64,000 nucleotides of DNA from Tolypothrix sp. FACHB-123. Its GTDB lineage: Bacteria > Cyanobacteriota > Cyanobacteriia > Cyanobacteriales > Nostocaceae. The notes under the pieces were generated by a model. The model was not told the DNA's origin. It saw only the letters and a program-made list of their open reading frames with translations, and searched no databases. Numbering within the stretch: position 1 is the stretch's first letter; each line of letters begins with the position of its first letter. Position numbers and translations under genes: made by a program. Positions 26,355 through 36,026 of this stretch are shown piece after piece. The stretch lies in contig NZ_JACJRE010000011.1 of the NCBI RefSeq assembly GCF_014697075.1, positions 62,001-126,000 on the forward strand. Direction: 5' to 3'.

Positions 26355-27431
26355 ATGGTAGATTCCCTCAAAAAACCAGGCTTTGACGAATTGCGACCAG
26401 GGATTAAAGTCCCCGCAAAAGAAACACTTTTAACACCCCGGTTTTATACCACCGACTTTGATGAAATGGCGCGGATGGACATCTCCGTCAATGAAGACGA
26501 GTTAATAGCCATTCTCGAAGAGTTTCGTGCAGACTACAACCGCCATCATTTTGTTCGGGATGCCGAATTTGAACAATCCTGGGATCATATTGATGGGGAA
26601 ACTCGCCGTTTATTTGTTGAATTTCTAGAACGTTCCTGTACAGCCGAGTTCTCCGGCTTTTTGCTGTACAAAGAACTGGGACGGCGCTTAAAAGATAAAA
26701 GCCCTGTTTTGGCTGAATGCTTCAACTTGATGTCACGGGATGAAGCGCGTCATGCTGGCTTTTTGAACAAAGCAATGTCAGACTTTAATCTCTCTTTAGA
26801 TTTAGGGTTTTTGACAAAAAGTCGCGCTTATACCTTCTTTAAGCCGAAATTTATTTTCTACGCTACTTATCTTTCAGAAAAAATTGGTTACTGGCGCTAT
26901 ATCACCATTTACCGCCATTTAGAAGCGCATCCAGAAGACCGGATTTATCCAATTTTCCGCTTCTTTGAAAACTGGTGTCAGGATGAAAACCGTCATGGTG
27001 ATTTCTTCGATGCAATCATGAAATCCCAGCCGCAAATGCTCAACGATTGGAAAGCTAAGCTATGGAGTCGCTTCTTCCTATTGTCAGTATTTGTCACCAT
27101 GTACCTCAATGACATCCAGCGCCAGGACTTTTATGCGTCTATTGGCTTGGATGCGCGGGAATACGACATCTATGTCATCAAGAAGACTAATGAAACAGCA
27201 GGAAGAGTCTTCCCGTTGATGTTGGATGTAGATCATCCAGAATTTTATCAGCGCTTGGATGATTGTGTAGAGAAGATGGCAAAATTAAATGCGATCGCTA
27301 ACTCCAACACTCCGAAATTCCTGCAATTTTTCCAAAAGTTGCCCGTTTTTGCCTCCCTTGGTTGGCAGATGCTAAAGTTATACCTGATTAAACCGATTGA
27401 TGCGGTTTCTGCTCAAGGTATGGCTCGTTAA
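26355..27431 (+). CDS. acsF: Mg-protoporphyrin IX monomethyl ester oxidative cyclase
   Basis: A 358-residue diiron oxygenase that forms the isocyclic (E) ring of chlorophyll, converting Mg-protoporphyrin IX 13-monomethyl ester to protochlorophyllide using oxygen. The two diiron half-sites are visible: the [12 protein letters not shown] helix with DEARHAGF, and the [14 protein letters not shown] helix. The [14 protein letters not shown]-terminus and the full length match cyanobacterial AcsF/ChlA. It is not in the low-oxygen chlA2-ho2-hemN cluster (the only HemN-family gene here is hemW, 7 kb away), so it is probably the main aerobic isoform. The start follows GAGAAATTAAG. A strong terminator follows, so it is monocistronic. 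Confidence 0.95.
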   Translation: MVDSLKKPGFDELRPGIKVPAKETLLTPRFYTTDFDEMARMDISVNEDELIAILEEFRADYNRHHFVRDAEFEQSWDHIDGETRRLFVEFLERSCTAEFSGFLLYKELGRRLKDKSPVLAECFNLMSRDEARHAGFLNKAMSDFNLSLDLGFLTKSRAYTFFKPKFIFYATYLSEKIGYWRYITIYRHLEAHPEDRIYPIFRFFENWCQDENRHGDFFDAIMKSQPQMLNDWKAKLWSRFFLLSVFVTMYLNDIQRQDFYASIGLDAREYDIYVIKKTNETAGRVFPLMLDVDHPEFYQRLDDCVEKMAKLNAIANSNTPKFLQFFQKLPVFASLGWQMLKLYLIKPIDAVSAQGMAR

Positions 27432-27456
27432 TTGATAACGGTTTTGCTAGTTTTTT

Positions 27457-27490
27457 AGTGGTTCTGTGGGAACACAGAGCCACTTTTTTT
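27457..27490 (+). terminator. Intrinsic terminator of acsF
   Basis: Stem AGTGGTTCTGTG / CACAGAGCCACT (one G-U pair in RNA) with loop GGAA, followed by TTTTTTG; 26 bp past the acsF stop codon. Confidence 0.9.
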
Positions 27491-27872
27491 GTGCGGATAC
27501 CTGACTTCTCAAAAAATTGGGGATCTATTGAATAAGTACTTAGAAGTGTAGCAATCCCAAAACCCTTGCGATTGCTACGCTTCGACAACGCTCCGCGAAT
27601 GCGTCTACACTTCACTTCGTTCTGTACTCTGCGAGAAGGCGTTCCGCCAATGCAATGACAAATGTATATTTAATTTTGCATGACTAATTACCGGTTTAAT
27701 TGTCGCCAAAGGGGAAATCCCGCCCGTACATTTAAAATTTGTATATTTATTTGGAATTCCTAAATTACCCTCAAGGGTAATATTCGGATTTGGGTAAAAA
27801 TAGTTAAGTTAAAAAGTAGGGAAAATGTCAATAATAAAAATATTTATGGGTCAAATATATAGATAAAAAACT
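27491..27872. other. Intergenic region, no gene seen
   Basis: It contains a GCTACGCTTCGACAACG and CTCTGCGAGAAGGCG type dispersed cyanobacterial repeat (27570-27650) and an AT-rich stretch before the next gene. I see no ORF, RNA gene or clear promoter. Confidence 0.6.
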
Positions 27873-28415
27873 ATGTCTAATATCAATAAACCTTATCTAG
27901 GATGGGTAATCACAATCGCCTTATTATTAGGTAGTGGTATAGCAATTTTTGCTAACCGGACATTATTTTTGAATTCATCCAACCAGGAACTAACAGCCGC
28001 TAGGAAAAAGTGGGAAGCACAAAGTATTAATCATTATCAAGTAACTCTCAATTATCCTAACCATAATTGTCAGCAAGAGGTAGAAATTAAAGATAACACA
28101 GTAATTGCTGTGAAGAAAAATACTTGCCAAACAATTCCTTTGAAAACAATTACCCATTTATTCACAGAGATAGAATCGGCAGTTAATGCGGAAAAATGCG
28201 GCCCCAATGGCTGCGCTTGCGACGGGCCAGTGGGTATAGATGCTAACTACGATCATAAATATGGATATCCAATTAAATTTGAATTTAAACTCAAGCCTGA
28301 ACAGCGCTGGCAATATTTTGATTACTGGAAAAATCAATTGTCTGGGGGTTATTGTACCTTAGTTGGCTTTGTGGGTCACAAAGTTGAGGTGAGCAGCTTG
28401 ACAACGATTAGATAA
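27873..28415 (+). CDS. DUF6174-like exported protein
   Basis: A 180-residue protein with an N-terminal membrane anchor or uncleaved signal (residues 9-28, LGWVITIALLLGSGIAIFA). The rest is extracytoplasmic: AARKKWEAQSINHYQVTL, paired cysteines, the Cys-rich CGPNGCACDG, and YDHKYGYPIKFEF. The W-x-x-Q-x-I-x-x-Y start, the LFTEIESAV middle and the YGYP motif are shared with the protein at 53564-54061, and together they fit the family I know as DUF6174. Its function is unknown. The extra cysteine cluster is not in the paralogue. Confidence 0.7.
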   Translation: MSNINKPYLGWVITIALLLGSGIAIFANRTLFLNSSNQELTAARKKWEAQSINHYQVTLNYPNHNCQQEVEIKDNTVIAVKKNTCQTIPLKTITHLFTEIESAVNAEKCGPNGCACDGPVGIDANYDHKYGYPIKFEFKLKPEQRWQYFDYWKNQLSGGYCTLVGFVGHKVEVSSLTTIR

Positions 28416-28501
28416 TGAGAAGAAATCACAAATAACACTCTTAATAGTAACAATAAAGTAGTAGGATTAATTTTGAGAAATAAGCGTAAGGGGGAAAGTA
28501 T

Positions 28502-29788
28502 ATGCTCCAAAAAATCGTTATTATTGGAGCAGGCCCGGCTGGACTTTTACTTGCCCATTATTTGTTGCGTCGGGGCAAGTATGACGTTGAAATTTACGAG
28601 CAACGTTCCGATCCGGGTTTGGTGAATGGTTCGCCAGAACGTACTTTTCCCATCTCACTTCAGGAACGGGGGAGAAAAGCCATCCGCTCAATTGCAGGTT
28701 TAGAAGAGGCGATCGCAGCTGCTAGCGTATTCTGCAATGGAACTAAAATGTATCGCCAGTCAGGTAAAACTCGTGAGATCCCTCGTTCAGTACCAATTCT
28801 CACTATCGATCGCAATCGTCTGGCGACAATTCTCTTGGAGCATTTGACTAAAACCTACTCTGGCGAAAAACTCAAGGTTAAATTTGGTTGTCAATGCTTG
28901 CAAGTGGATCGGAAAGCTAAAACTGTGATGTTGCAGCCAGCACAGGGCGAGGCTTTTACTCTAACTTATGATCGCTTGGTAGCAGCAGATGGGGCGCGAT
29001 CGCGGATTCGAGAATATTTAGCCCAAGATGCAGGTTTGCATTGCGAACAAAGCTATGTATCTGATGCCTATAAAACAGTAATGCTACCGCGATTTAATCC
29101 GGCACTGGGTTTAGAGTTGGAAGCCGACAAACTCCATGCATGGAATCTCAACAAAACTCGGATGATGATGGTACCCCAACCAGGCGATCGCCTCAATGGA
29201 GTGATTATTTTTGATGCCCAGCAAAATCCTCTAGCAGAATTATCTAGTAAAGAGGAGGTATTAGCATTTTTTAAAGCTAAATTTCCCCTTGTGGGGCAAT
29301 TAATGTCACTAGATGAGGCAGAAGCCTTATTACAGCGTCCGGTGGCGCGGTTGGTAACCGTAAGTTGCGATCGCTTTTATGAGGGCGATAGTATTTTGGT
29401 CATTGGTGATGCGGCTCATGCAGTATCCCCATCAATTGGGCAAGGCTGCAATGCTGCTTTAGAGGATGTACTAATTTTTGAGCAGTTTTTGGCACAGTAT
29501 CAAGATGATTGGGCGCAAGCTTTACCTGCCTTTTCTGCGCAACGAGTTCCTGAAGCCCATGCATTGAGGGAATTGTCTGATTACTCGTTACCACCCACCA
29601 AAATTTTAAGAATTGAGTTTATCTTCCGGTTGATGACGGGTAAACTCCTCCATAAATGGTTTCCGCAGTGGGTGACGCCATCTATATTCGATTTGCTACA
29701 AGATGAAAATTTATCTTATTCCCAGGTGTTGAGTCTGAGCCAGGGTTGGATTAACAAAGTCAAGCGATCGCGCTCGCAAATCTCATGA
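28502..29788 (+). CDS. FAD-dependent class A monooxygenase, kynurenine 3-monooxygenase-like
   Basis: A 428-residue single-component flavoprotein hydroxylase. The FAD-binding GxGxxG motif is at the N-terminus (IVIIGAGPAGLLLAHYLL); the DG motif appears as LVAADGARSRIREYL and the GD motif as ILVIGDAAHAVSPSIGQGCNAALEDV. The segment SPERTFPISLQERGRKAI is the part most like kynurenine 3-monooxygenase. The substrate is an aromatic ring or similar, not determinable here. The C-terminal 60 residues contain a hydrophobic helix (LRIEFIFRLMTGKLLHKWFPQW) that could touch the membrane. GGGGAAAG precedes the start. No pathway genes are adjacent. Confidence 0.85.
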   Translation: MLQKIVIIGAGPAGLLLAHYLLRRGKYDVEIYEQRSDPGLVNGSPERTFPISLQERGRKAIRSIAGLEEAIAAASVFCNGTKMYRQSGKTREIPRSVPILTIDRNRLATILLEHLTKTYSGEKLKVKFGCQCLQVDRKAKTVMLQPAQGEAFTLTYDRLVAADGARSRIREYLAQDAGLHCEQSYVSDAYKTVMLPRFNPALGLELEADKLHAWNLNKTRMMMVPQPGDRLNGVIIFDAQQNPLAELSSKEEVLAFFKAKFPLVGQLMSLDEAEALLQRPVARLVTVSCDRFYEGDSILVIGDAAHAVSPSIGQGCNAALEDVLIFEQFLAQYQDDWAQALPAFSAQRVPEAHALRELSDYSLPPTKILRIEFIFRLMTGKLLHKWFPQWVTPSIFDLLQDENLSYSQVLSLSQGWINKVKRSRSQIS

Positions 29789-29856
29789 TAATTCGCCATT
29801 TGCAATTAATACATTTTAGATTAGATGTAGCAAAACTATGAACAATTTATATTAAT

Positions 29857-30264
29857 ATGACCCATGATTATGCCAATAAAGACATAGAATCATTAGTCAT
29901 TGGTAAATGGCAATATGAATATGAAGGTTTTTCCTATTATGAAGAATATAAGAAAGATTTTACTTATGAAATAACGGTAAAAGGACAAAACTTAATTACC
30001 ATGTCAGCCCTCGGTATATTAGGTTCAAAGTTTACGGGACGCTGGTATTTAAAAGATAGGACATTGCATCTCAGGCATAAGCGCCAGCCCAATTCATCCT
30101 TAAGTTCAGATTTCCTAAGCTTCAAAACCCCATTTGCTGATATTTTCCACAAAATTCCTCTGCTTCCCAATATCGATAAACGGGAGATATTTTCTATCGA
30201 TAAAAAACATATGTCTATTCAAGTTAAGCGTAATTCATACATAATTATCTTTCGTGAAAGTTGA
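29857..30264 (+). CDS. Hypothetical protein, possible lipocalin-like fold
   Basis: A 135-residue protein with no recognised domain. The pattern GKWQYEYEGFSYYEEYKKDFTYEITVKG ... GRWYLKDRTLHLRHKR resembles the strand pairs of lipocalin-like or META-type small beta barrels (W-Y-bearing strands alternating with turns). It has no signal peptide. It lies 68 bp after the monooxygenase on the same strand and might be co-transcribed. The RBS is poor, so the start is tentative. Confidence 0.6.
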   Translation: MTHDYANKDIESLVIGKWQYEYEGFSYYEEYKKDFTYEITVKGQNLITMSALGILGSKFTGRWYLKDRTLHLRHKRQPNSSLSSDFLSFKTPFADIFHKIPLLPNIDKREIFSIDKKHMSIQVKRNSYIIIFRES

Positions 30265-30444
30265 AAGCAATTAAACGAATTTGACTGAAAGAAACGCCAA
30301 AAAATACAATTGTGAGTTGTCGGTACGAGGTTTTCCCATCTCTACAAGTTTCAGCGCGTTCTCCATACCAGGCTCATCGGGAGCAAAATCCGGAAAATTA
30401 GCGTCATTTACAGAAATAGTTACCAATATTGTAGATATATAGAA

Positions 30445-31845
30445 ATGAAGAAGGCCTTATTACATAAGCTGCCATTGTTATTGACATTCTGCCTATTTAC
30501 TAGCTTATTACCTGCTTCTGGATCGGTTTTCTGTTCTGCATCTGCCTATGACGACTACAAAAGAACAGGTAGAGATTATGGCACAGATGGTAGTAAAGGT
30601 AGCGATGGGCGACCTGGTAGAACTGGTCGCAACGGTGAAAACCAAACTATTTTTGTGGATGGTTCGCCTGTCAATCTTGATTTATCAGGTCAAAATGGTG
30701 AGGATGGTGAAGACGGTCAACGAGGCGATCGCCCTTACTGTCGTAATCAACCAGATGATGTATCCCACGATATCCATGCACCGGATGGCGGTGATGGTGG
30801 TAGAGGTGGTAGAGGCGGTGATGGGGGAAATGGTGGTTCCCTGACTGTCTATTACAATAACTTGGAAGATTTACGCAAAATTTCTATCCGTGCAACTGGC
30901 GGTGAAGCTGGACGCGGTGGGCGGGGTGCTAACGGCGGTCAAGGTTGTAATTGTCGCCGCCGTAGATGGGAAATTAAAACTTGTACGGGAACTCCTGGTA
31001 GCTCTGATTACAAGTGTACGGAAAAAACCTATAGATGCCATGACGGTCAAGATGGGCGTACTGGCGATGATGGTAGCGATGGTAATAGAGGTAGCTTAGG
31101 AACTTTAAGTATTATCAAAGGTAAAGAATCCTTAGCTGGTGATACTCCCACTTTAAAAGTAGCAGTTGCGGAATTGCCAACAAAGCAATTCAACCTTTCT
31201 AAGAATAAGTGGAATATCAAGACAGGGGCTACTGCTTTACTTGCGCCTGGTTCGGCGATCGCGGATCAATACCGAGAATTTGACCAACGCTTGGAAGGAA
31301 CTTTTCAACTAGTTTGGCAAGATAGGCAACCAATCGCCAGCTTTGCTAATCAAGTTGCCACTTTGACTTTAAATGATAATAAACAAGTTGAAGTTATTTT
31401 TGCAGAAGATTTATGGGTTGACGGTAGCAGTAAAACTGAGGCGAACTTGACTACCTTTACAGTGAATAATGCAATTGCTAAAAAGGATGTGACACGTTTA
31501 GCAGTAGCAGAATTTGCTGGTGCAGAACAAAATTTAAATTTAAAAATAGTAGATTTAGCCGCCAAATCTCATGCCCTGCAAACTCAGTTTCGCGTTAAAT
31601 TCCGGGCACAAGATAATTCTTCCGGTTTATCTGATTTCCGCACTGTATATGAAGGCGATATCCCCGCCGAATTTGTGACTCGCGATTATAATCGTTTTAT
31701 TCTCGCCTTAGGTAAACTACCAATTCCCGCAGCTGCCCTCAATCCTGGGGTCAACGTTGATATTGAAGTCGTCGCCACTCGTTCCTTAGGAGGACGTTCA
31801 GCCAAGCAAAGCATTAATTGGCAAGGTCAGATTCGTAGAAGATAG
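30445..31845 (+). CDS. Secreted collagen-like glycine-rich protein
   Basis: A 466-residue protein with a signal peptide (about 1-33, cleavage near ASA-YDD). Residues 35-225 are collagen-like but irregular: DGSKGSDGRPGRTGRNGENQ, GQNGEDGEDGQRGDR and DGGDGGRGGRGGDGGNGG, interrupted twice by Cys/Arg-rich loops (CNCRRRRWEIKTC and a second Cys set), then DGQDGRTGDDGSDGNRG. Residues 225-466 form a beta-rich domain of unknown type. Gly-X-Y runs suggest a trimeric stalk, and the cysteines could cross-link it. It is probably a cell-surface or sheath component. No secretion or assembly partner is adjacent. Confidence 0.8.
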   Translation: MKKALLHKLPLLLTFCLFTSLLPASGSVFCSASAYDDYKRTGRDYGTDGSKGSDGRPGRTGRNGENQTIFVDGSPVNLDLSGQNGEDGEDGQRGDRPYCRNQPDDVSHDIHAPDGGDGGRGGRGGDGGNGGSLTVYYNNLEDLRKISIRATGGEAGRGGRGANGGQGCNCRRRRWEIKTCTGTPGSSDYKCTEKTYRCHDGQDGRTGDDGSDGNRGSLGTLSIIKGKESLAGDTPTLKVAVAELPTKQFNLSKNKWNIKTGATALLAPGSAIADQYREFDQRLEGTFQLVWQDRQPIASFANQVATLTLNDNKQVEVIFAEDLWVDGSSKTEANLTTFTVNNAIAKKDVTRLAVAEFAGAEQNLNLKIVDLAAKSHALQTQFRVKFRAQDNSSGLSDFRTVYEGDIPAEFVTRDYNRFILALGKLPIPAAALNPGVNVDIEVVATRSLGGRSAKQSINWQGQIRRR

Positions 31846-31980
31846 GATTTGTTGACGGTTGACAACTAACAACTGACCACCGAGCACTGACTAATTATTG
31901 AAATATTTTATATATATGGCTCAGAAATATTACCAAATCTAAATTATGATTTTAGTTATTAATTATTTATTTAGATTTGT

Positions 31981-34596
31981 ATGTCGCTTCCTGTTCTGAC
32001 TCAGCGCGTTCGCAGTCTGTGGCAGCCAAGAAGAGGTTTAGCGATCGCCGAAGCATCTGTTATCGGTCTTGTTGCTGCCTTATCGGCGGTATTTCTGAAA
32101 GTGGGATCGGGATGGTTGGGTACGTGGCGAGTCCATAGTACCCAAATGTTACCAGCATGGGTGGCTTTACCATTGGTGGGTATGGGTTTTGGGTTTCTCT
32201 CTGGCTGGTTGGTGCAGCGCTTAGCACCGGAAGCTTCCGGGAGTGGGATTCCCCAAGTAAAGGCAACCCTGGCTAATGTACCGATGACGCTGTCTTGGCG
32301 CGTGGCGGCGGTGAAGTTAATCAGCGCCATTATTGCTTTAGGTTCGGGGATCACCTTAGGGCGACAAGGCCCGACTGTTCATGTCGGTGCAGGTTTGGCG
32401 GCCGGTATGAGTCGTTGGGTTCCCACCTCCCCAGATCACCGCCGACAGATGATTGCTGCGGGTGCGGGTGCAGGTTTGGCGGCTGCGTTTAATGCGCCTA
32501 TCGCTGGTGTATTGTTTATTGTCGAAGAGTTACTCCAAGATTTATCAGGAATCACTCTCGGTACTGCTATTATTGCCTCGTTTATTGGTGGGGTAATATC
32601 TCGGTTGTTGGGCGGACGCAGTCTAGATTTGAATTTGCCTTTAACCGAATCCATTAGTCAATTTTCCCTGCCGGAAATTCCCTTTTTCTTACTTTTAGGT
32701 GTCTTAGCAGGGTTATTAGCTGCCTTATTTAATCAAGGTCTAGTTTTTAGTATTAAAATTTACCGGAGATTACATGTCAGTTTACCGCTACGAGTCGCCT
32801 TAGCTGGTTTTATCTCTGGCTGCGTCGTGGCAATGCTGCCACCATCTTTCCGTGATAATACAGGGCTGAGAGAATATTTAATTACTGGACAAGCTAATGC
32901 TTTATTAGCGGCGATCGCCTTTGTCTCCCAATTCGTTCTCACCTTGGTAGCATTTGGTTCTGGCGCGCCGGGAGGGTTGTTTGCGCCCAGCCTCATCTTG
33001 GGTTCCTGTTTAGGCCATATTATCGGTGTGTTTGAGTCCCAACTTTTGGGCGGAGGTTCACACACGACCTACGCCTTAGCGGGAATGGGGGGATTTTTTA
33101 GCGCTGTTTCTAAAGTCCCAATTACGGCAATTGTGATTGTCTTTGAAATGACTACAGATTTTAACCTGGTGCTACCTTTGATGATCGTCTCTGTAACTTC
33201 TTACTTAGTAGCAGAGAAGGTTGTACCAGGTTCGCTGTATGAAAAACTTTTAAAGTTAAACGGTATTACCTTAGCTGCAAACGTTCCTGTCGAAGGCATC
33301 ATGACCACCTTAACAGCTAACGAGGTGATGCAACAACGAGTAGAAACTCTTGATGTGGAAATGACTAGTGATGAAGCCATCCAAGCATTTTCTCGTTCCC
33401 ACCATCGGGGTTTTCCCGTAGTTGAAGAAGGTAAATTAGTCGGAATTATTACCCAATCGGATTTACTCAAAATCCGCGATCGCAACTTACCCAACGATAC
33501 TGCGATTAGAGAAGTGATGACCCCCAAACCAATCACAGTGACACCACAACACAATCTGCGGAACGTGTTGTATTTACTCGATCGCTATCAAATTAGCCGC
33601 TTACCAGTAGTAGAAGGACGAAAACTCATTGGGATTATTACCCGTGCAGATATTATCCGCGCGGAAGCCGACCATCTCAATTGCGAGAATGCGACTATGG
33701 GGCCGCAACCTGAACCTTCTTATGTAGTTTATCAAACGCGATCGCCCAATATTGGCAGAGGCAGATTATTAGTTACAGTTGCAAATCCGGAAACAGCCGG
33801 GACTTTATTACAAATGGCCGCAGCCATTGCCCGCGATCGCCATTATGAAATAGAGTGTGTCCAAGTTATCTTAGTATCGCGCCACAGTTCGCCCACAGAA
33901 ACCGAAGTCAGAACTGCAAAAAGTCGCCGCTTACTCAGACAAGCCGAAGTCTTAGCGAAAAAGTGGAAAATTCCCCTACATACACAAATTCGTGTTGCTC
34001 ACGATGTCGCCCAAGCAATTTTAGAAACAATCAACGAACGACACATTGATTTAATTTTGATGGGTTGGAAAGGTAACACATCTACCCCAGGGCGGATTTT
34101 TGGCACAGTCGTCGATACTATTATTCGCCAAGCTACCTGCGATGTTGTCTTAGTCAAATTAGGTCAACAGTCAACAGTCAACCATCAGTATACTTTTAAC
34201 CGTTGGTTAGTACCAATGGCTGGCGGCCCCAATGCAACGATGGCGATTAAATTACTCCCCGCTTTGGTGACATTAGGGAACGATCCGCAAATTCGCCTCA
34301 CGCGGGTATTTAAACCATCGGAGTTAGCACCAGACATGACAGTTTTAGAACAAGCTATTCGTCAGCTAATTCGCCGTCGTAAGTTATCTAGTACTGTAGT
34401 TGCTTCCCCAGTTAAAGCTGATTCTGTTTCCCAAGGTGTAATTAACCTCGTGAAAACCGAAGGCTATGATGTAGTAGTTTTAGGTGCTTCGCGAGAAGGA
34501 TTACTACAACAAGCAATTCAAGGTAACATTCCCGAAGCGATCGCTTCTGGTGTAGAAAGTACAGTAATTTTGGTGCGAGGTGCAGTGAATAGTTAG
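31981..34596 (+). CDS. ClC-type chloride channel/exchanger with CBS pair and two USP domains
   Basis: An 871-residue membrane protein: ClC core (about 15-430), two CBS domains (about 440-560) and two universal-stress-protein domains (about 575-720 and 735-868). ClC motifs are GSGIP (Ser88, the central chloride-binding Ser), GRQGP (127-131), LFIVEELL and GAPGGLFAPSL. Residue 129 is Gln where exchangers have the external gating glutamate. In E. coli ClC-ec1 the matching E148Q change uncouples proton transport, so this protein may act as a passive anion channel; the inner glutamate position (VEE) is kept. The CBS and USP domains should bind adenine nucleotides and gate the pore. GTATG context; single gene. 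Confidence 0.92.
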   Translation: MSLPVLTQRVRSLWQPRRGLAIAEASVIGLVAALSAVFLKVGSGWLGTWRVHSTQMLPAWVALPLVGMGFGFLSGWLVQRLAPEASGSGIPQVKATLANVPMTLSWRVAAVKLISAIIALGSGITLGRQGPTVHVGAGLAAGMSRWVPTSPDHRRQMIAAGAGAGLAAAFNAPIAGVLFIVEELLQDLSGITLGTAIIASFIGGVISRLLGGRSLDLNLPLTESISQFSLPEIPFFLLLGVLAGLLAALFNQGLVFSIKIYRRLHVSLPLRVALAGFISGCVVAMLPPSFRDNTGLREYLITGQANALLAAIAFVSQFVLTLVAFGSGAPGGLFAPSLILGSCLGHIIGVFESQLLGGGSHTTYALAGMGGFFSAVSKVPITAIVIVFEMTTDFNLVLPLMIVSVTSYLVAEKVVPGSLYEKLLKLNGITLAANVPVEGIMTTLTANEVMQQRVETLDVEMTSDEAIQAFSRSHHRGFPVVEEGKLVGIITQSDLLKIRDRNLPNDTAIREVMTPKPITVTPQHNLRNVLYLLDRYQISRLPVVEGRKLIGIITRADIIRAEADHLNCENATMGPQPEPSYVVYQTRSPNIGRGRLLVTVANPETAGTLLQMAAAIARDRHYEIECVQVILVSRHSSPTETEVRTAKSRRLLRQAEVLAKKWKIPLHTQIRVAHDVAQAILETINERHIDLILMGWKGNTSTPGRIFGTVVDTIIRQATCDVVLVKLGQQSTVNHQYTFNRWLVPMAGGPNATMAIKLLPALVTLGNDPQIRLTRVFKPSELAPDMTVLEQAIRQLIRRRKLSSTVVASPVKADSVSQGVINLVKTEGYDVVVLGASREGLLQQAIQGNIPEAIASGVESTVILVRGAVNS

Positions 34597-34847
34597 TGCA
34601 TAGTGCGTAAATTTGAGCCTTTCAGGCTGACACTTGCACCTTTTCACAAGAAATATCTCTAAATAGCTAAGCTAATGCGCGTCTAAATTGCATAACTACT
34701 CATAAGGGCTGTCAACTGTCAACAACCCTCACGATGGATTGTGCAACTTAAAAACAGAATAGCCTATCATGAACTGCGTAAAACTTTCTTCCCCGTTAAC
34801 CGTCAACATTCTACTGTTGGTTGCACATTGCGAATTTTTGTGTAGAA

Positions 34848-34862
34848 TGATAATCGTTATCA
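34848..34862. promoter_or_regulatory. Fur-family operator (probable Zur box) before the COG0523 gene
   Basis: TGATAATCGTTATCA, an inverted repeat of 7-1-7 form with one imperfect pair, 27 bp upstream of the ATG at 34890. It matches the TGATAATNATTATCA consensus of Fur/Zur boxes at 14 of 15 positions. COG0523 GTPase genes are typical Zur targets, which favours Zur over Fur. Confidence 0.72.
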
Positions 34863-34889
34863 AAAAGCCTATAGCATTAACCAGCAACC

Positions 34890-35939
34890 ATGACTAACAT
34901 AGCCACAAATATAGCAACCGACACCGAAATAGTTGCTATTCCTAAGCGAGGAATGCCAGTTACAATTATTACAGGATTCCTCGGTAGTGGAAAAACAACG
35001 CTGCTTAACCAAATTCTCAAAAATAAGCACGATTTAAAAGTAGCTGTCCTGGTTAACGAATTTGGTGATATTAACATTGATAGTCAGTTGCTCGTATCGA
35101 TGGATGAAGATATGGTAGAACTGAGCAACGGCTGTATTTGTTGTACCATTAACGATGGATTAGTTGATGCTGTTTATCGCGTTCTCGAAAGAGAAGAACG
35201 TATAGATTATCTAGTAATTGAAACTACTGGTATTGCCGATCCTCTGCCAATCATCCTGACATTTTTAGGTACAGAACTGAGAGATTTAACGCAGCTAGAT
35301 TCTATCATCACCGTAGTAGATTCTGAGGCATTTACCCCCGAACATTATGACAGCGATGCGGCATTAAAACAAATTACTTATGCCGATGTTATTTTGTTAA
35401 ATAAAACTGACTTAGCAACAACAGAAAAGGTAGAAGATTTAGAAGCTTACATTAAGCAACAAAAACCCCAAGCCAGAATTCTACACACTCAATTTGGTGA
35501 AGTAGCATTACCCTTAATTTTAGATGTTGATTTAACGCCAGTAAATGAGTATACTGCCCAACTAGTAGACGAAAGCGAACATCATCATCATCATCACGAC
35601 CATGACGACCATGACGACCATCATCACGAGCACAAACATCACTCTCACCACATAGAAAATGAGGGATTTGTAGCCATATCTTTTCAGAGCGATCGCCCCT
35701 TTGATGTCCACAAATTTGAAGATTTTCTCACAGAAAAGCTACCAGAAAATATTTTGCGCTCTAAAGGTTTACTTTGGTTTAATGATAGTGACTTAAGGCA
35801 TATTTTCCAACTCAGTGGAGCGCGTTATCAATTACATGCAGATGAATGGACATCTCCACCGAAAAATCAGTTAGTTGTCATTGGTAGAGAGTTAGATAGG
35901 AGCCACATTAACTCTCTCCTAAATGCATGTTTAGCGTGA
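34890..35939 (+). CDS. COG0523 (CobW/ZNG1-like) metallochaperone GTPase
   Basis: A 349-residue G3E-family GTPase. Walker A is GFLGSGKTTLLNQIL (residues 29-43); the metal-binding CxCC motif is GCICCTI (Cys82, Cys84, Cys85); ETTGIADPLP follows. A His/Asp-rich loop at about 230-253 (six consecutive His, then DHDDHDDHHHEHKHH) separates the GTPase domain from the CobW C-terminal domain. Proteins of this group deliver zinc or related metals to client enzymes under metal limitation. A Fur/Zur box lies just upstream. FolE, whose active site needs zinc, is encoded 87 bp downstream on the same strand and is a likely client. Specific metal and client are inferred. Confidence 0.9.
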   Translation: MTNIATNIATDTEIVAIPKRGMPVTIITGFLGSGKTTLLNQILKNKHDLKVAVLVNEFGDINIDSQLLVSMDEDMVELSNGCICCTINDGLVDAVYRVLEREERIDYLVIETTGIADPLPIILTFLGTELRDLTQLDSIITVVDSEAFTPEHYDSDAALKQITYADVILLNKTDLATTEKVEDLEAYIKQQKPQARILHTQFGEVALPLILDVDLTPVNEYTAQLVDESEHHHHHHDHDDHDDHHHEHKHHSHHIENEGFVAISFQSDRPFDVHKFEDFLTEKLPENILRSKGLLWFNDSDLRHIFQLSGARYQLHADEWTSPPKNQLVVIGRELDRSHINSLLNACLA

Positions 35940-36026
35940 GCATTTTAGAACCCCAACTTCTTTAAGAATCCGGGGTTCTGGAAGAAAATCAGAATTTTGT
36001 AACAACCAGCAATCAATTTATCAACA

